From Bacillus ndiopicus (GTDB taxonomy: Bacteria; Bacillota; Bacilli; Bacillales_A; Planococcaceae), in contig NZ_HG964404.1 in NCBI RefSeq assembly GCF_000612805.1, positions 146,991 to 210,990 of the forward strand: a stretch of 64,000 nucleotides of DNA. Direction: 5' to 3'. How positions within the stretch are numbered: position 1 is the first letter of the stretch; every line of letters starts with the position of its first letter. Below the pieces are notes generated by a model. The model made no database searches and had not been told where the DNA came from. It saw only the letters and a list, made by a program, of their open reading frames with translations. The position numbers and the translations under genes are program-made. Positions 1-6,710 of this stretch are shown one piece after another.

Positions 1-497
1 GTGATAAGTCCGGTCGGTTGTTGTTTCTGTGGTGATTGCTGACGTGGCTGCTGGTGCTCGTATTGATAATCGTTGCCACTCATACCGTTTGCGTCATCAT
101 CTTTTTCCGTCGCGATGCCTAACGCCGATGCCAAGCTGTAACGCTTCATGTAAGTAATTTGCCCCCCGAAGTCTTGCATGTTTTGCGCCGCTAGAAACTT
201 CAATGGGTACGACTTCGCAAACTCTCCTGACTCATGCAGGATAATTGTTTCTACACATGCGAACACTTTATCGTGTTCCATTTGTGTATAGCTGTTTTGC
301 ATAATCGTAAGCTTGTTCTCGATAAAAATGGATCGTACTGCATCTAAAATTCCTGCAAAGTCCGTATATTCGAACGTGTATGAACTACCTGACCTTGTTG
401 TCACTTTCACAGTTTTATTATGTTTAGGTGTTCGGATAGCTGCCCACGACTTTGCAAGAGCAGCAGCGATATTTGAATTGCTTTCTGAAAAAATCAT
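1..497 (-). CDS. ERF-family single-strand annealing protein, C-terminus outside window
   Basis: The reading frame starts at an ATG preceded by AAAGGAGG and runs off the left edge after 165 codons. Residues 110-127 read FGGQITYMKRYSLASALG and are followed by an acidic DDD, the conserved core of the ERF (essential recombination function) family. These phage proteins anneal complementary single strands during recombination-dependent replication. The glutamine/proline-rich stretch after residue 145 is the usual linker before a variable C-terminus. It lies downstream of a DnaD-domain gene on the same strand, as expected in a phage replication/recombination module. Family assignment is firm; the C-terminus cannot be judged. 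Confidence 0.85.
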   Translation of the reverse strand, partial: MIFSESNSNIAAALAKSWAAIRTPKHNKTVKVTTRSGSSYTFEYTDFAGILDAVRSIFIENKLTIMQNSYTQMEHDKVFACVETIILHESGEFAKSYPLKFLAAQNMQDFGGQITYMKRYSLASALGIATEKDDDANGMSGNDYQYEHQQPRQQSPQKQQPTGLI

Positions 498-576
498 TGT
501 TATGCCTCCTTTTCATTGATTTAAAGGCGGTCATACGCTAAAATATTGTTACACGTATAATTTTGCATATGACACT

Positions 577-681
577 AAACCTAACGTTCCCGCGTTAGGT
601 TTTTCTTGATGGATCTATCCCATCAAGCAACTTAAAAGCGAGGGGGATGCACGCTAACCTGTGCTACTTTTAAGCTGCTTG
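577..681. other. Cluster of three RNA hairpins between ERF and DnaD genes
   Basis: Three inverted repeats follow one another here. AACCTAACG pairs with CGTTAGGTT (577-602, followed by TTTTTC on the plus strand). CTTGATGG pairs with CCATCAAG (605-627). A 15-nt arm at 624-638 pairs with 667-681 with one mismatch. The first would be a terminator only for plus-strand transcripts, yet both flanking genes are on the minus strand. Read on the minus strand the group would be a structured leader of the ERF gene. No ORF was seen in this gap. Confidence 0.5.
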
Positions 682-718
682 ACGAGAGCGAGCATTGCAC
701 TCGCAAACGTCTTGCTGT

Positions 719-1591
719 TTAATCGTTATTTAAAGTCGCTACTTCACGTGCAATAAAGAAATTTCCGAATTTATCACGCTCAGGAAGCCCGTTTGTTTGA
801 TAATTAGGCGTTGCAGTTTCTACATACAGCTCCTGGCCACATTCACGACAAGTAATAATCTCGTCATGCTCATGGATATATCTTTTCCCTTTACTGCAAC
901 AGTCGCACCAATAATAACAGCGGTAGCGTTTTGTTCCATCGTCCTCCACCTTAATGCCTGTTTTCCAATGCTCTTGCTCTTCTTTGGCTTCTAAAGATTC
1001 TGCGATTGAAACTTGCAATGTGCGGTCAGCATCGATTTTAGGCAACGCTTTTGGTAAAGGCTGTATACCGACTTGTTGCTTTACTCGCCGCTCCTTAACG
1101 ATGTGTTCCGCAGGTGTTAAATTCGGCTGTTCAGATGGTTTCGCTTGTTCTTGCGTCCAACTTTTAAGAGCAGATTCAACGTATGCCCAACGAATGATAT
1201 CTTTCTCTACTGCTAGCTTCATAGCTTTGATAACTAAGTCTTCTCCTACCTGGGCTACCCACTTGCCTATGCCTTCAGCAATGTGTGGAGTTAAGAGGCC
1301 GAAACCATTTTCCTTATAGAAACGCAGGGCACTTTCTGTCGCTTTCCCCGATGACACTTCACCCGCAAGTGATTTTGCTTTTATCAGTGGCACTATTACA
1401 TCCATTGGTTGTGTAGGTGGTACAAATGGCGTAGCATAATGTGGTTTAACCATTTGCGGTTGCTGTTGTTCCAGACGTTTTTGCCCGCCTGTCAAAACGT
1501 TGAAAAATCCATGTATAACATCTGACATATGCATTTCTTGTAAGTTTTCCGCTTTTAAATGTGCTTGTTGCAAGGTGATTTCAATTTTCAT
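719..1591 (-). CDS. Phage replication protein with DnaD-like domain and C-terminal zinc motif
   Basis: 290 residues, start ATG preceded by AGGAGG at a 5-nt spacing. Residues about 70-160 hold a DnaD/DnaB_2-type helical domain: FYKENGFGLLTP, then GEDLVIKAMKLAVE, then YVESALKSW, the order typical of phage replisome organisers that load helicase at the origin. The C-terminal third carries cysteines in CDCC and CRECG arrangements, suggesting a zinc ribbon. It sits between small regulators and the ERF gene on the same strand, matching a phage replication module. The exact role of the zinc module is unknown. Confidence 0.75.
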   Translation of the reverse strand: MKIEITLQQAHLKAENLQEMHMSDVIHGFFNVLTGGQKRLEQQQPQMVKPHYATPFVPPTQPMDVIVPLIKAKSLAGEVSSGKATESALRFYKENGFGLLTPHIAEGIGKWVAQVGEDLVIKAMKLAVEKDIIRWAYVESALKSWTQEQAKPSEQPNLTPAEHIVKERRVKQQVGIQPLPKALPKIDADRTLQVSIAESLEAKEEQEHWKTGIKVEDDGTKRYRCYYWCDCCSKGKRYIHEHDEIITCRECGQELYVETATPNYQTNGLPERDKFGNFFIAREVATLNND

Positions 1592-1756
1592 AGTGACCTC
1601 CTGCGATATGTGATATAATAGACTCTGTAGTCAAAACCTTTGCTACTTATATCGGTGGTGCGATTGAGTAGCTATTTTTTTATACAATTTGAGATACATA
1701 CAAGCCTTTGTTTAGTCGTCAAGCTTGTCCATCGTTTGAAAAACGTCATGAAAAAT

Positions 1757-2191
1757 TTAATCATTTGATTCACCTGCCATTGCTTTACGTAATTTTTCGT
1801 TTTCTTGTTGCGAAGCTAACAATTGGCGGTGAAGATCTACAAACTGAGCTCTAATTTCCTTTACACTCATCCCATCATTACCTTCTAGCATTTCCTGTAG
1901 GCTATTAATCTCGCTTGTAACAATATGATGTAAAACCCCATCCGCACGCTCACCATGTGTTAGATAATGATTTATCGCCTGTAGTGCATTAATTTGTTCA
2001 TCCTGCACTTCCTTGTAATCCCAAATATCTATATTGCTTGTCTGGGCATCCTGATTAGCCTGCGATTTAATTGCCTCCGCAATTAATATTTTTGCTCGAT
2101 CTGTAAGCATTGCCTCGAACGCTGCTTCCGTTATTGGTAAATCCACTTCGTATTGAACTTTGAGCGTCGCCGCCCCTGTAATTTTTAACAT
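1757..2191 (-). CDS. Hypothetical phage protein, 144 aa, C-terminal coiled coil
   Basis: The start is the ATG preceded by GAGGAGGAATCAC; an upstream in-frame codon at 2209 lacks a ribosome binding site. I do not recognise the family. The N-terminal half is mixed and the last ~40 residues (from about 105) are a hydrophilic heptad-type helix rich in Q, E, L and K. It is the next gene after the interrupted reading frame at 2203-2451 and is probably cotranscribed with it and with the DnaD gene. Function unknown. Confidence 0.65.
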   Translation of the reverse strand: MLKITGAATLKVQYEVDLPITEAAFEAMLTDRAKILIAEAIKSQANQDAQTSNIDIWDYKEVQDEQINALQAINHYLTHGERADGVLHHIVTSEINSLQEMLEGNDGMSVKEIRAQFVDLHRQLLASQQENEKLRKAMAGESND

Positions 2192-2202
2192 GTGATTCCT
2201 CC

Positions 2203-2451
2203 TCACCAAAACTTATTAAGATTTTTATAGTGTTCGAATAGACCGCTTTTCTTTAATGCTCCAACTTTTGATCGCAACGTGCTTTCTGTTCGTCCAAGCG
2301 CAAAAGAAATATTTGCAGCTCAATCCGACTCGTAAAATTTGCATAGATATTCCAACTCTTTTGCTCCAAATGGTTCTCCATGTGCGAAATGAAAATCAGG
2401 ATGATAATTCATACGACCCTGTTTGTCATATGTGATTTTGATTTCATTCAC
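2203..2451 (-). pseudogene. Small phage protein interrupted by one in-frame TGA
   Basis: From a GTG at 2451 the frame encodes 43 residues ending EYLCKFYESD. It meets TGA at 2320-2322 and continues open for 38 codons (AANISFALGRTESTLRSK and on) to a second TGA at 2203. The two halves read as one protein: a NYHPDFHFAHG-type N-terminus and a C-terminus with a helix-turn-helix-like LGRTESTLRSKVGALKKSG. A single base change, for example GGA to TGA, explains the break. It was not picked up as one ORF because of the stop. It could be a pseudogene, a sequencing error, or a readthrough site. Confidence 0.6.
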
Positions 2452-2460
2452 TTTTATCAC

Positions 2461-2598
2461 CTACCAAAACACGATTATTAAAATTGATGAAAACACTACC
2501 CCGACTGCTAATGAAATGAGATACGTCCAATCTGTATCATTCAATTCCCTCCAATCGTCGATACCAAAAAAATAGTCACCTAGCCACTTTAACAACAC
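2461..2598 (-). CDS. Small membrane protein, 45 aa, overlapping the upstream gene
   Basis: The frame starts at GTG 2598 (GGGGTGG about 6 nt upstream), inside the 3' end of the gene at 2576-2839 and in a different frame, and stops at TAG 2461. The peptide has a short amphipathic, aromatic-rich N-terminus (LLKWLGDYFFGIDDW) and one hydrophobic segment of about 19 residues ending ILIIVFW. Layout and tight packing between neighbours fit a small phage membrane protein. No family recognised; support is the ORF, its position and the hydrophobic helix only. Confidence 0.45.
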   Translation of the reverse strand: MLLKWLGDYFFGIDDWRELNDTDWTYLISLAVGVVFSSILIIVFW

Positions 2599-2839
2599 GC
2601 TTCACCACCCCATTATTAGGTACAACTGATTTTTCAACCTTAAAACGCTTGACGATCTCCGCAGCTACCCCGCGTTGCTCTAAATCAGCCAATAGCACTT
2701 CACGCTTTGATAAATTTATTATCGCTGCCCTTGTCACATAGATTCTTTTTAGTAATCGTTCATGGCAATCCTTACAAGTTGTGTTAGCACGCATGTACTC
2801 TAAGTTAGCTAGTTCTGCGCGATATTCTTCTAATGTCAT
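2576..2839 (-). CDS. Hypothetical phage protein, 87 aa, CxxC-containing
   Basis: I chose the ATG at 2839 because GAGGTG lies 6 nt before it; an upstream ATG at 2860 overlaps the previous gene and lacks a clear ribosome binding site. The peptide begins with a helical MTLEEYRAEL segment, then CKDCHERLLKRI, which could bind a metal or be a redox pair, and ends with basic residues. Family unknown. It lies in the leftward early-gene set. Confidence 0.6.
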   Translation of the reverse strand: MTLEEYRAELANLEYMRANTTCKDCHERLLKRIYVTRAAIINLSKREVLLADLEQRGVAAEIVKRFKVEKSVVPNNGVVKRVVKVAR

Positions 2840-2856
2840 ACTTTTCACCTCACATA

Positions 2857-3150
2857 TCACATAAAAATTTGTAGATGGATTGTAATAAAAGCAGGTACAA
2901 CGGAAACCAATTGGCTTGCTTGCATTATTACGTCAGCTCCAAACATGGCTATTGCCACTTGTGCTTCGCAATTCGTTATTTGTGCCCAATGCAGAAATGT
3001 TTCGAGATCCACAATTTTTCGTCCTTGCTCGTATTTGCTGACGTGCGATTGTGTCATGTTGAGCTCATATGCAATTTCTTCTTGCGTTAGCTTGGCGTCT
3101 TTCCTAATTTTCTTCAATAACTTTGGAATACCCAGGGACAAAGATCTCAT
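2857..3150 (-). CDS. XRE-family helix-turn-helix regulator, 97 aa
   Basis: Residues about 10-60 contain a complete HTH_3-type fold: an N-terminal helix (IPKLLKKIRKDAKLTQEEIA), then the recognition segment MTQSHVSKYEQGRKIV. The ATG at 3150 is preferred over the in-frame GTG at 3159 because GAGGGG is 8 nt upstream of the ATG. The C-terminal 35 residues are hydrophobic and do not match a dimerisation domain I know. It is a DNA-binding protein in the leftward early operon of the element, probably a secondary regulator. Target unknown. Confidence 0.75.
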   Translation of the reverse strand: MRSLSLGIPKLLKKIRKDAKLTQEEIAYELNMTQSHVSKYEQGRKIVDLETFLHWAQITNCEAQVAIAMFGADVIMQASQLVSVVPAFITIHLQIFM

Positions 3151-3342
3151 CGCCTTCACCCCCTCTCAAAAAGTCGTAAATCGATTATAAAAAGTCCAAA
3201 ATGAACTATAGTCGAGAATGTGTTACTAACGATTTGATATAACCGTTATATTAATCTCAGAAACAAGCTATCTTGTAACATCAATGCAACATAATTTAGG
3301 GTGTTCATTCCCCTATTCAACGCGCCTGCCAGCCGTTTATTT

Positions 3343-3564
3343 TTATTCCCATTTGGTTGCAATGATGTTGTGTATAGCTTCCGTCACTTGTTCACGCGGC
3401 CATATCTTTTTGCTACGTGGTCCAAAACGTTTTTCAAGCCGCTGGATTCGTGGATCACTTAACACATGGTTGATTAAAAATGAACGTTGGTATGGCATTA
3501 CTGCAATAATGTCATCAATATCCCAATACAGTTTTTTTGTTGGGTCATTAATGTGCTTACTCAT
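3343..3564 (-). CDS. Small basic DNA-binding-like phage protein, 73 aa
   Basis: Preceded by AAAGGGGTGA. The sequence WDIDDIIAVMPYQRSFLINHVLSDPRI, read as segments, resembles a winged-helix/excisionase-type small protein: one helix, then a turn, then a second helix, then a basic RFGPRSKKIWPREQV strand-helix. This pattern is common in uncharacterised Bacillus phage early proteins placed beside Cro-like genes. It could be an excisionase or a plain DNA-binding accessory. I cannot name it. Confidence 0.6.
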   Translation of the reverse strand: MSKHINDPTKKLYWDIDDIIAVMPYQRSFLINHVLSDPRIQRLEKRFGPRSKKIWPREQVTEAIHNIIATKWE

Positions 3565-3650
3565 GGGAGTTGTTTCACCCCTTTCTAACTAAGTAGCGTT
3601 ATGACAAGTATCTAAACAATGGGATTTGTTAATTCCAATTCCCCTCATAT

Positions 3651-3658
3651 GGTATAAT
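3651..3658 (+). promoter_or_regulatory. Extended -10 promoter of the 3686 gene
   Basis: TATGGTATAAT (3648-3658) carries the TG-n extension before a consensus -10. No good -35 is seen at 17 nt. Transcription would start near 3665, leaving a ~20-nt leader with GAGGTG before the ATG at 3686. Confidence 0.6.
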
Positions 3659-3685
3659 TAACCTATAGAAAGTGAGGTGAGTTAT

Positions 3686-4318
3686 ATGTTCTTCTTTTTT
3701 GATAACCCAAAAATATCTGTTGGTTTAACACAATTTATCGATTTTACTGTAAAGCAAACGATGCTTTCAAAAATGAATGCAGTAAATAAAATTAAAAATC
3801 AAGGTGAGTATCATCCGGCTAAAGACCATTGGAAACAATTACGTGACAGAATCAAGTTATGCTACGAAAAAAATCTGCCAATAGATTCTTTAGATTCATT
3901 ATTATTGGAAGTTCATGAGAAAAAAGTTGATTCTTATTCACAAGCTATCAAATCTTTCAAAAAGTTTGTTCGTAATAAAGACACTCAATGGTTCACTCCT
4001 CCTAAAGCTATATGGAAATCAGATGGAGAGCTTGTCGTTCGAGCAACAGCAGAAGTGGGCTTGTACATTGATGGAAAGCCCTATTTAATCAAGCTGTTTT
4101 TTAAAGGTGCAACTGAAAAAATTACAGAACGAAATATTAAACCTATCCTGACGCTAATGTCTGAAGCATCGTATGAAAAACCATATCCGCCAGACACTGC
4201 TTTTTGTGTATTCAACACAAAAACAGGTAAATTGCATATAGGAACACAAATAGATCCTGAACTTTCAAAAGCACTTAGGTACGAAATTAAGATTTTTGAA
4301 GATATTTGGAATGACTAA
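3686..4318 (+). CDS. Unknown protein, 210 aa, on the lysogeny strand amid early genes
   Basis: Start at the ATG 6 nt after GAGGTG; the GTG nine bases earlier overlaps that signal. No signal peptide or membrane segment. The N-terminal ~100 residues are charged and helical (KDHWKQLRDRIKLCYEKN), followed by a short W-containing turn (NKDTQWFTPP). A beta-rich C-terminal half follows (ELVVRATAEVGLYIDGKPYLIKLF...). I do not recognise a named family. It is transcribed against the surrounding early operon from its own extended -10 promoter and is therefore likely expressed in the lysogen. That placement is typical of a lysogenic-conversion or exclusion gene, but this is inference. Confidence 0.7.
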   Translation: MFFFFDNPKISVGLTQFIDFTVKQTMLSKMNAVNKIKNQGEYHPAKDHWKQLRDRIKLCYEKNLPIDSLDSLLLEVHEKKVDSYSQAIKSFKKFVRNKDTQWFTPPKAIWKSDGELVVRATAEVGLYIDGKPYLIKLFFKGATEKITERNIKPILTLMSEASYEKPYPPDTAFCVFNTKTGKLHIGTQIDPELSKALRYEIKIFEDIWND

Positions 4319-4322
4319 TTTT

Positions 4323-4559
4323 CTAATCGAATTCATTTCCCATATCATTCATGATTTGAGCACAATATTCGCAAATATACGAGTCATCATCACAATGAAG
4401 TGTGCCGCAGCTCTCCAAACATAATGAACATTTTTCTTGGGAAGTTACTGTTGCCGCAGCTAACTTCCCTGCTGTTTCACCTTCAAGAAAAGCAAGTTTA
4501 ATTAAAGATTGCTCCAATGTAATTACTCGTTCTTCGAGCTTATTCAGTCGTTGTTCCAT
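4323..4559 (-). CDS. Small coiled-coil/zinc-ribbon-like protein, 78 aa
   Basis: GAAAGGGGTGAGAAC precedes the ATG. Residues 1-30 form a leucine-spaced heptad helix (LNKLEERVITLEQSLIKL). The second half has CSLCLESCG and CEYC, four to five cysteines spaced as in a small zinc ribbon. It lies just downstream of the Cro-like gene and ends 4 bp from the convergent gene at 3686-4318. A regulatory or adaptor role is plausible; function unknown. Confidence 0.6.
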   Translation of the reverse strand: MEQRLNKLEERVITLEQSLIKLAFLEGETAGKLAAATVTSQEKCSLCLESCGTLHCDDDSYICEYCAQIMNDMGNEFD

Positions 4560-4597
4560 GTTCTCACCCCTTTCTGTGAGTTATTAGAAAGCTTATT

Positions 4598-4831
4598 TTA
4601 GGAAATAATATGACTTTTTGTACAAGATTCTTGTACATTGTAACCAAATAAAAAGGCTACATCTTCCTCTAAAATTTCCGAAACAGCCAAAGCTACTTCT
4701 AATCTAGGTTTTGAGTATCCTGTTTCCCAATTCGATATAGCAGCCTTAGTAACAGTTTTAAGTAAGCCTGCTAATTCAGCTTGAGTAAGCTGTTTCTTTT
4801 TTCTAGCAGTAATTAAATTCAAGTTTTTCAT
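4598..4831 (-). CDS. Cro-like XRE regulator, 77 aa, first gene of the leftward early operon
   Basis: The ATG at 4831 has AAGGAGG upstream; the longer frame to 4891 would start inside the control region. Residues 3-58 are an HTH_3 domain (ITARKKKQLTQAELAGLL, then AAISNWETGYSKP). It diverges from the repressor gene across 157 bp holding three operators and a consensus promoter, the classical Cro position. A fourth perfect 17-bp operator copy (4620-4636) lies inside its own 3' coding sequence. Binding of the same operators is inferred from this arrangement. Confidence 0.8.
   Translation of the reverse strand: MKNLNLITARKKKQLTQAELAGLLKTVTKAAISNWETGYSKPRLEVALAVSEILEEDVAFLFGYNVQESCTKSHIIS
4620..4636. 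promoter_or_regulatory. Intragenic operator copy (GTACAA-N5-TTGTAC)
   Basis: GTACAAGATTCTTGTAC is palindromic over all 17 bases apart from the centre base and matches the half-sites of the divergent control region. It lies in codons near the end of the Cro-like gene, about 240 bp from the nearest intergenic site, a distance that would permit looping or auxiliary binding. Confidence 0.6.
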
Positions 4832-4848
4832 TTGGTATAACCTCCTTT

Positions 4849-4865
4849 GTATGAATAACTTGTAC
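4849..4865. promoter_or_regulatory. Operator 1 (Cro-side), GTATGA-N5-TTGTAC
   Basis: 17-bp site with one perfect TTGTAC half and one degenerate half. It covers the predicted start point of the leftward promoter at 4870-4898. Confidence 0.6.
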
Positions 4866-4869
4866 TTCA

Positions 4870-4898
4870 ATATTAACAACAAGAATCTCATACGTCAA
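4870..4898 (-). promoter_or_regulatory. Leftward early promoter (TTGACG-17-TAATAT)
   Basis: Near-consensus sigma-A promoter reading leftwards into the Cro-like gene. It is flanked by operator 1 at the start point and operator 2 just upstream of the -35, so repressor binding would block it. Confidence 0.75.
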
Positions 4899-4905
4899 TA
4901 CTTTT

Positions 4906-4922
4906 GTATGATTTTTTTGTAC
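4906..4922. promoter_or_regulatory. Operator 2 (middle), GTATGA-N5-TTGTAC
   Basis: 17-bp site with the same half-site pattern as operator 1, 57 bp away start to start, next to the -35 of the leftward promoter. Confidence 0.55.
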
Positions 4923-4958
4923 TTTTGATTTTATTTGTGCACACATCTTAAATAAATA

Positions 4959-4975
4959 GTACAATTTACTTGTAC
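4959..4975. promoter_or_regulatory. Operator 3 (repressor-side), GTACAA-N5-TTGTAC
   Basis: Two perfect half-sites. It overlaps the likely -10 (TACAAT, 4960-4965) of the repressor gene and ends one base before its AAGGAG, so occupancy would give autoregulation. Confidence 0.65.
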
Positions 4976-4988
4976 AAGGAGTGATTTC

Positions 4989-5351
4989 ATGTTGGATCAT
5001 CGTTTGAAAATAGCTCGTAAAGCTAAAAAAATGACTCAAGAACAATTAGCGAATAAAGTTCAAACTACTAAAGGGACTATTAGCAACTATGAAAATGGAT
5101 ATAGTACTCCTTCTAATGAAATGCTTGTACTTTTAGCTAATACCTTAAACACAACAACAGATTATTTACTTGGTAATACAGATAACCCATTTCTACCTTC
5201 ACAACAAGAAAAAGACGAAGCCGAGTTCCAAGCTTTCGCCAACAACCCTACCCTGCAAAAATGGTACATGGAGTTGCCGAAGTCGAAGGAAGAGGACTTG
5301 GAGAAGCTGCGGAAGATGTGGGAGATTTTGAAGGAACATGGAGAGTTGTAA
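4989..5351 (+). CDS. Prophage/ICE repressor, XRE family, 120 aa
   Basis: Starts at ATG after AAGGAG. Residues 4-60 are an HTH_3 domain (KIARKAKKMTQEQLA, then GTISNYENGYSTP) followed by a short acidic/helical tail. This is the size of ImmR-type repressors that are inactivated by a separate ImmA protease rather than by RecA-stimulated self-cleavage. No peptidase S24 domain is present. It diverges from the Cro-like gene. The partner protease gene lies at 8484-8981, separated from it by the two-gene nuclease/ATPase insert, whereas in known elements the pair is adjacent. Confidence 0.85.
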   Translation: MLDHRLKIARKAKKMTQEQLANKVQTTKGTISNYENGYSTPSNEMLVLLANTLNTTTDYLLGNTDNPFLPSQQEKDEAEFQAFANNPTLQKWYMELPKSKEEDLEKLRKMWEILKEHGEL

Positions 5352-5387
5352 TCGTTATTTGGAAATAGCCAAATAAACGATTTTTAA
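5351..5387 (+). terminator. Terminator after the repressor gene
   Basis: ATCGTTATTTGG pairs with CCAAATAAACGAT (one bulge) around a 6-nt loop, followed by TTTTT. It overlaps the repressor stop codon and separates the repressor transcript from the nuclease/ATPase operon. The following ~220 bases to the operon promoter are very AT-rich and contain no ORF. Confidence 0.75.
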
Positions 5388-5605
5388 TTTACCCTTAAAA
5401 GTAACATAATAATATCTATGAAAAGGACATGTATATAGCATGTCCTTTAAACTCACCATTATTGTAAATATTAAGAATTTATGTTTTATATTATTTTTAT
5501 CATTTATATAAATACATTTCCACAAGTATTATTAAATAATATAACCAAATAACTCTAATGATCTATTTTTGAAATTATTTTATATATATAAAAACCAAAA
5601 CAACA

Positions 5606-5631
5606 GAACGCGTGTTCTTTTATGGTATAAT
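5606..5631 (+). promoter_or_regulatory. LexA-type (SOS) palindrome plus extended -10 ahead of the nuclease/ATPase operon
   Basis: GAACGCGTGTTC (5606-5617) fits the Gram-positive LexA core GAAC-RNRY-GTTC exactly and is palindromic over 14 bp. It stands out in AT-rich surroundings. TATGGTATAAT follows at 5621-5631. If that -10 is used, the start point (about 5638) falls inside the AAGGAG at 5634-5639, giving a very short leader. The true promoter may therefore lie upstream, with the palindrome acting as a roadblock. LexA control is inferred from motif only. Confidence 0.55.
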
Positions 5632-5646
5632 ATAAGGAGAATAGAT

Positions 5647-6699
5647 ATGACAAGCCTTTTTGAAAAAAACAACTATCAACCTAGAGAAAATAGCGGTTCA
5701 CGTTCGTCGAATCGATTAATGATTCAAATTTCATTCGCCATTCATCAAATGGTTCAAAATACCAATGATTACCTTATCATTTTAGATATTATTGACGATG
5801 TTGCTATTATTAATAATATAAACCAGCAGGAGAAGATTACAACCTATCAAATTAAAACAACAGATTCTAATGGATACTATGAATTAAGCCGATTGATAGG
5901 CGATGATGTTTTCAAAAACATATATGAACATATTGAAAAAATAGAAGCTGAAAAAATTGATAAGTTATATTTGATTTGTAATTATCCTATTCGCTATGTA
6001 TTAAAAAGAAATAAGCATGAATTTATTGAAGGACACCTTCCTTTAAAAAATACTGTAATTTCTCAAAATATTATAGATAATATTAACAAAAATAAAGCAA
6101 TTGCAATTAATGATGTTCCTGATTCAATCTATTTTAATCATTGGGATATCAGACTTATTAATCATGAAGAGGTAATAAAAGCAGAATTTCGCACGTTTTT
6201 AGAAAATGTTAACAGCAATTTAAGTCTCGGAGTTTCTTCAGCATTATATTCAAGCCTTAGAGATATATTAACAAAAAAACAAAACTATGAATTTAAATTA
6301 ACTGAAAATATTAATGATATTCTCCCAAATAAAAGTTTTTCAAAAAAGAACCTTTTTGAATTGATTCAACGTGCTAATACAGTTGTAGAACTTAATTTTA
6401 GAGAAATTGAAGATAAATATTTGGAAAATGTAAATTTATTGGAGAAGAGAAAGTATAACGTAGCATTTTCGTCAGTAAAATCTCATCTATATTCTTTTAA
6501 TAATTTTGTAGATGATGAAATAAAGAGTATCACCGAAATAATTGATAATGAGTATCTAGATGAACTATCTAAAATGACAACAGAATCTCAACTGTTTGAA
6601 TTTTTACAAAATAAAATAAACAGCAATCCTATTTTCAATAAGTACGAGTACAAAATTTTGTTAATTATGGCTATTGAAAACTATTTACATACAAGTTAA
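5647..6699 (+). CDS. Cap4/DUF4297-type dsDNA nuclease, Lamassu LmuA-like
   Basis: 350 residues from the ATG after AAGGAG. The N-terminus carries the DUF4297 pattern: RENSGSRSSNRL at 13-24, LIILDIIDDVAII at 43-55 and TYQIKTTD at 66-73. It holds the acidic D47/D50/D51 and the Q68-I-K70 residues of this PD-(D/E)xK-like double-strand nuclease. In characterised systems (Cap4 of CBASS, LmuA of Lamassu) this domain degrades DNA when triggered by phage or plasmids. The C-terminal 250 residues are helical. The next gene, an SMC/Rad50-like ATPase, begins 11 bp downstream, the two-gene Lamassu type I plan. Nuclease family is firm; the system name is inferred from the pairing. Confidence 0.8.
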   Translation: MTSLFEKNNYQPRENSGSRSSNRLMIQISFAIHQMVQNTNDYLIILDIIDDVAIINNINQQEKITTYQIKTTDSNGYYELSRLIGDDVFKNIYEHIEKIEAEKIDKLYLICNYPIRYVLKRNKHEFIEGHLPLKNTVISQNIIDNINKNKAIAINDVPDSIYFNHWDIRLINHEEVIKAEFRTFLENVNSNLSLGVSSALYSSLRDILTKKQNYEFKLTENINDILPNKSFSKKNLFELIQRANTVVELNFREIEDKYLENVNLLEKRKYNVAFSSVKSHLYSFNNFVDDEIKSITEIIDNEYLDELSKMTTESQLFEFLQNKINSNPIFNKYEYKILLIMAIENYLHTS

Positions 6700-6710
6700 G
6701 GAGACTTATT

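Noticed and set aside
5626..5631. TATAAT as the certain promoter of the nuclease operon
   Set aside because: The start point would fall within the ribosome binding site, leaving a leader of under 10 nt; kept only as one possibility.
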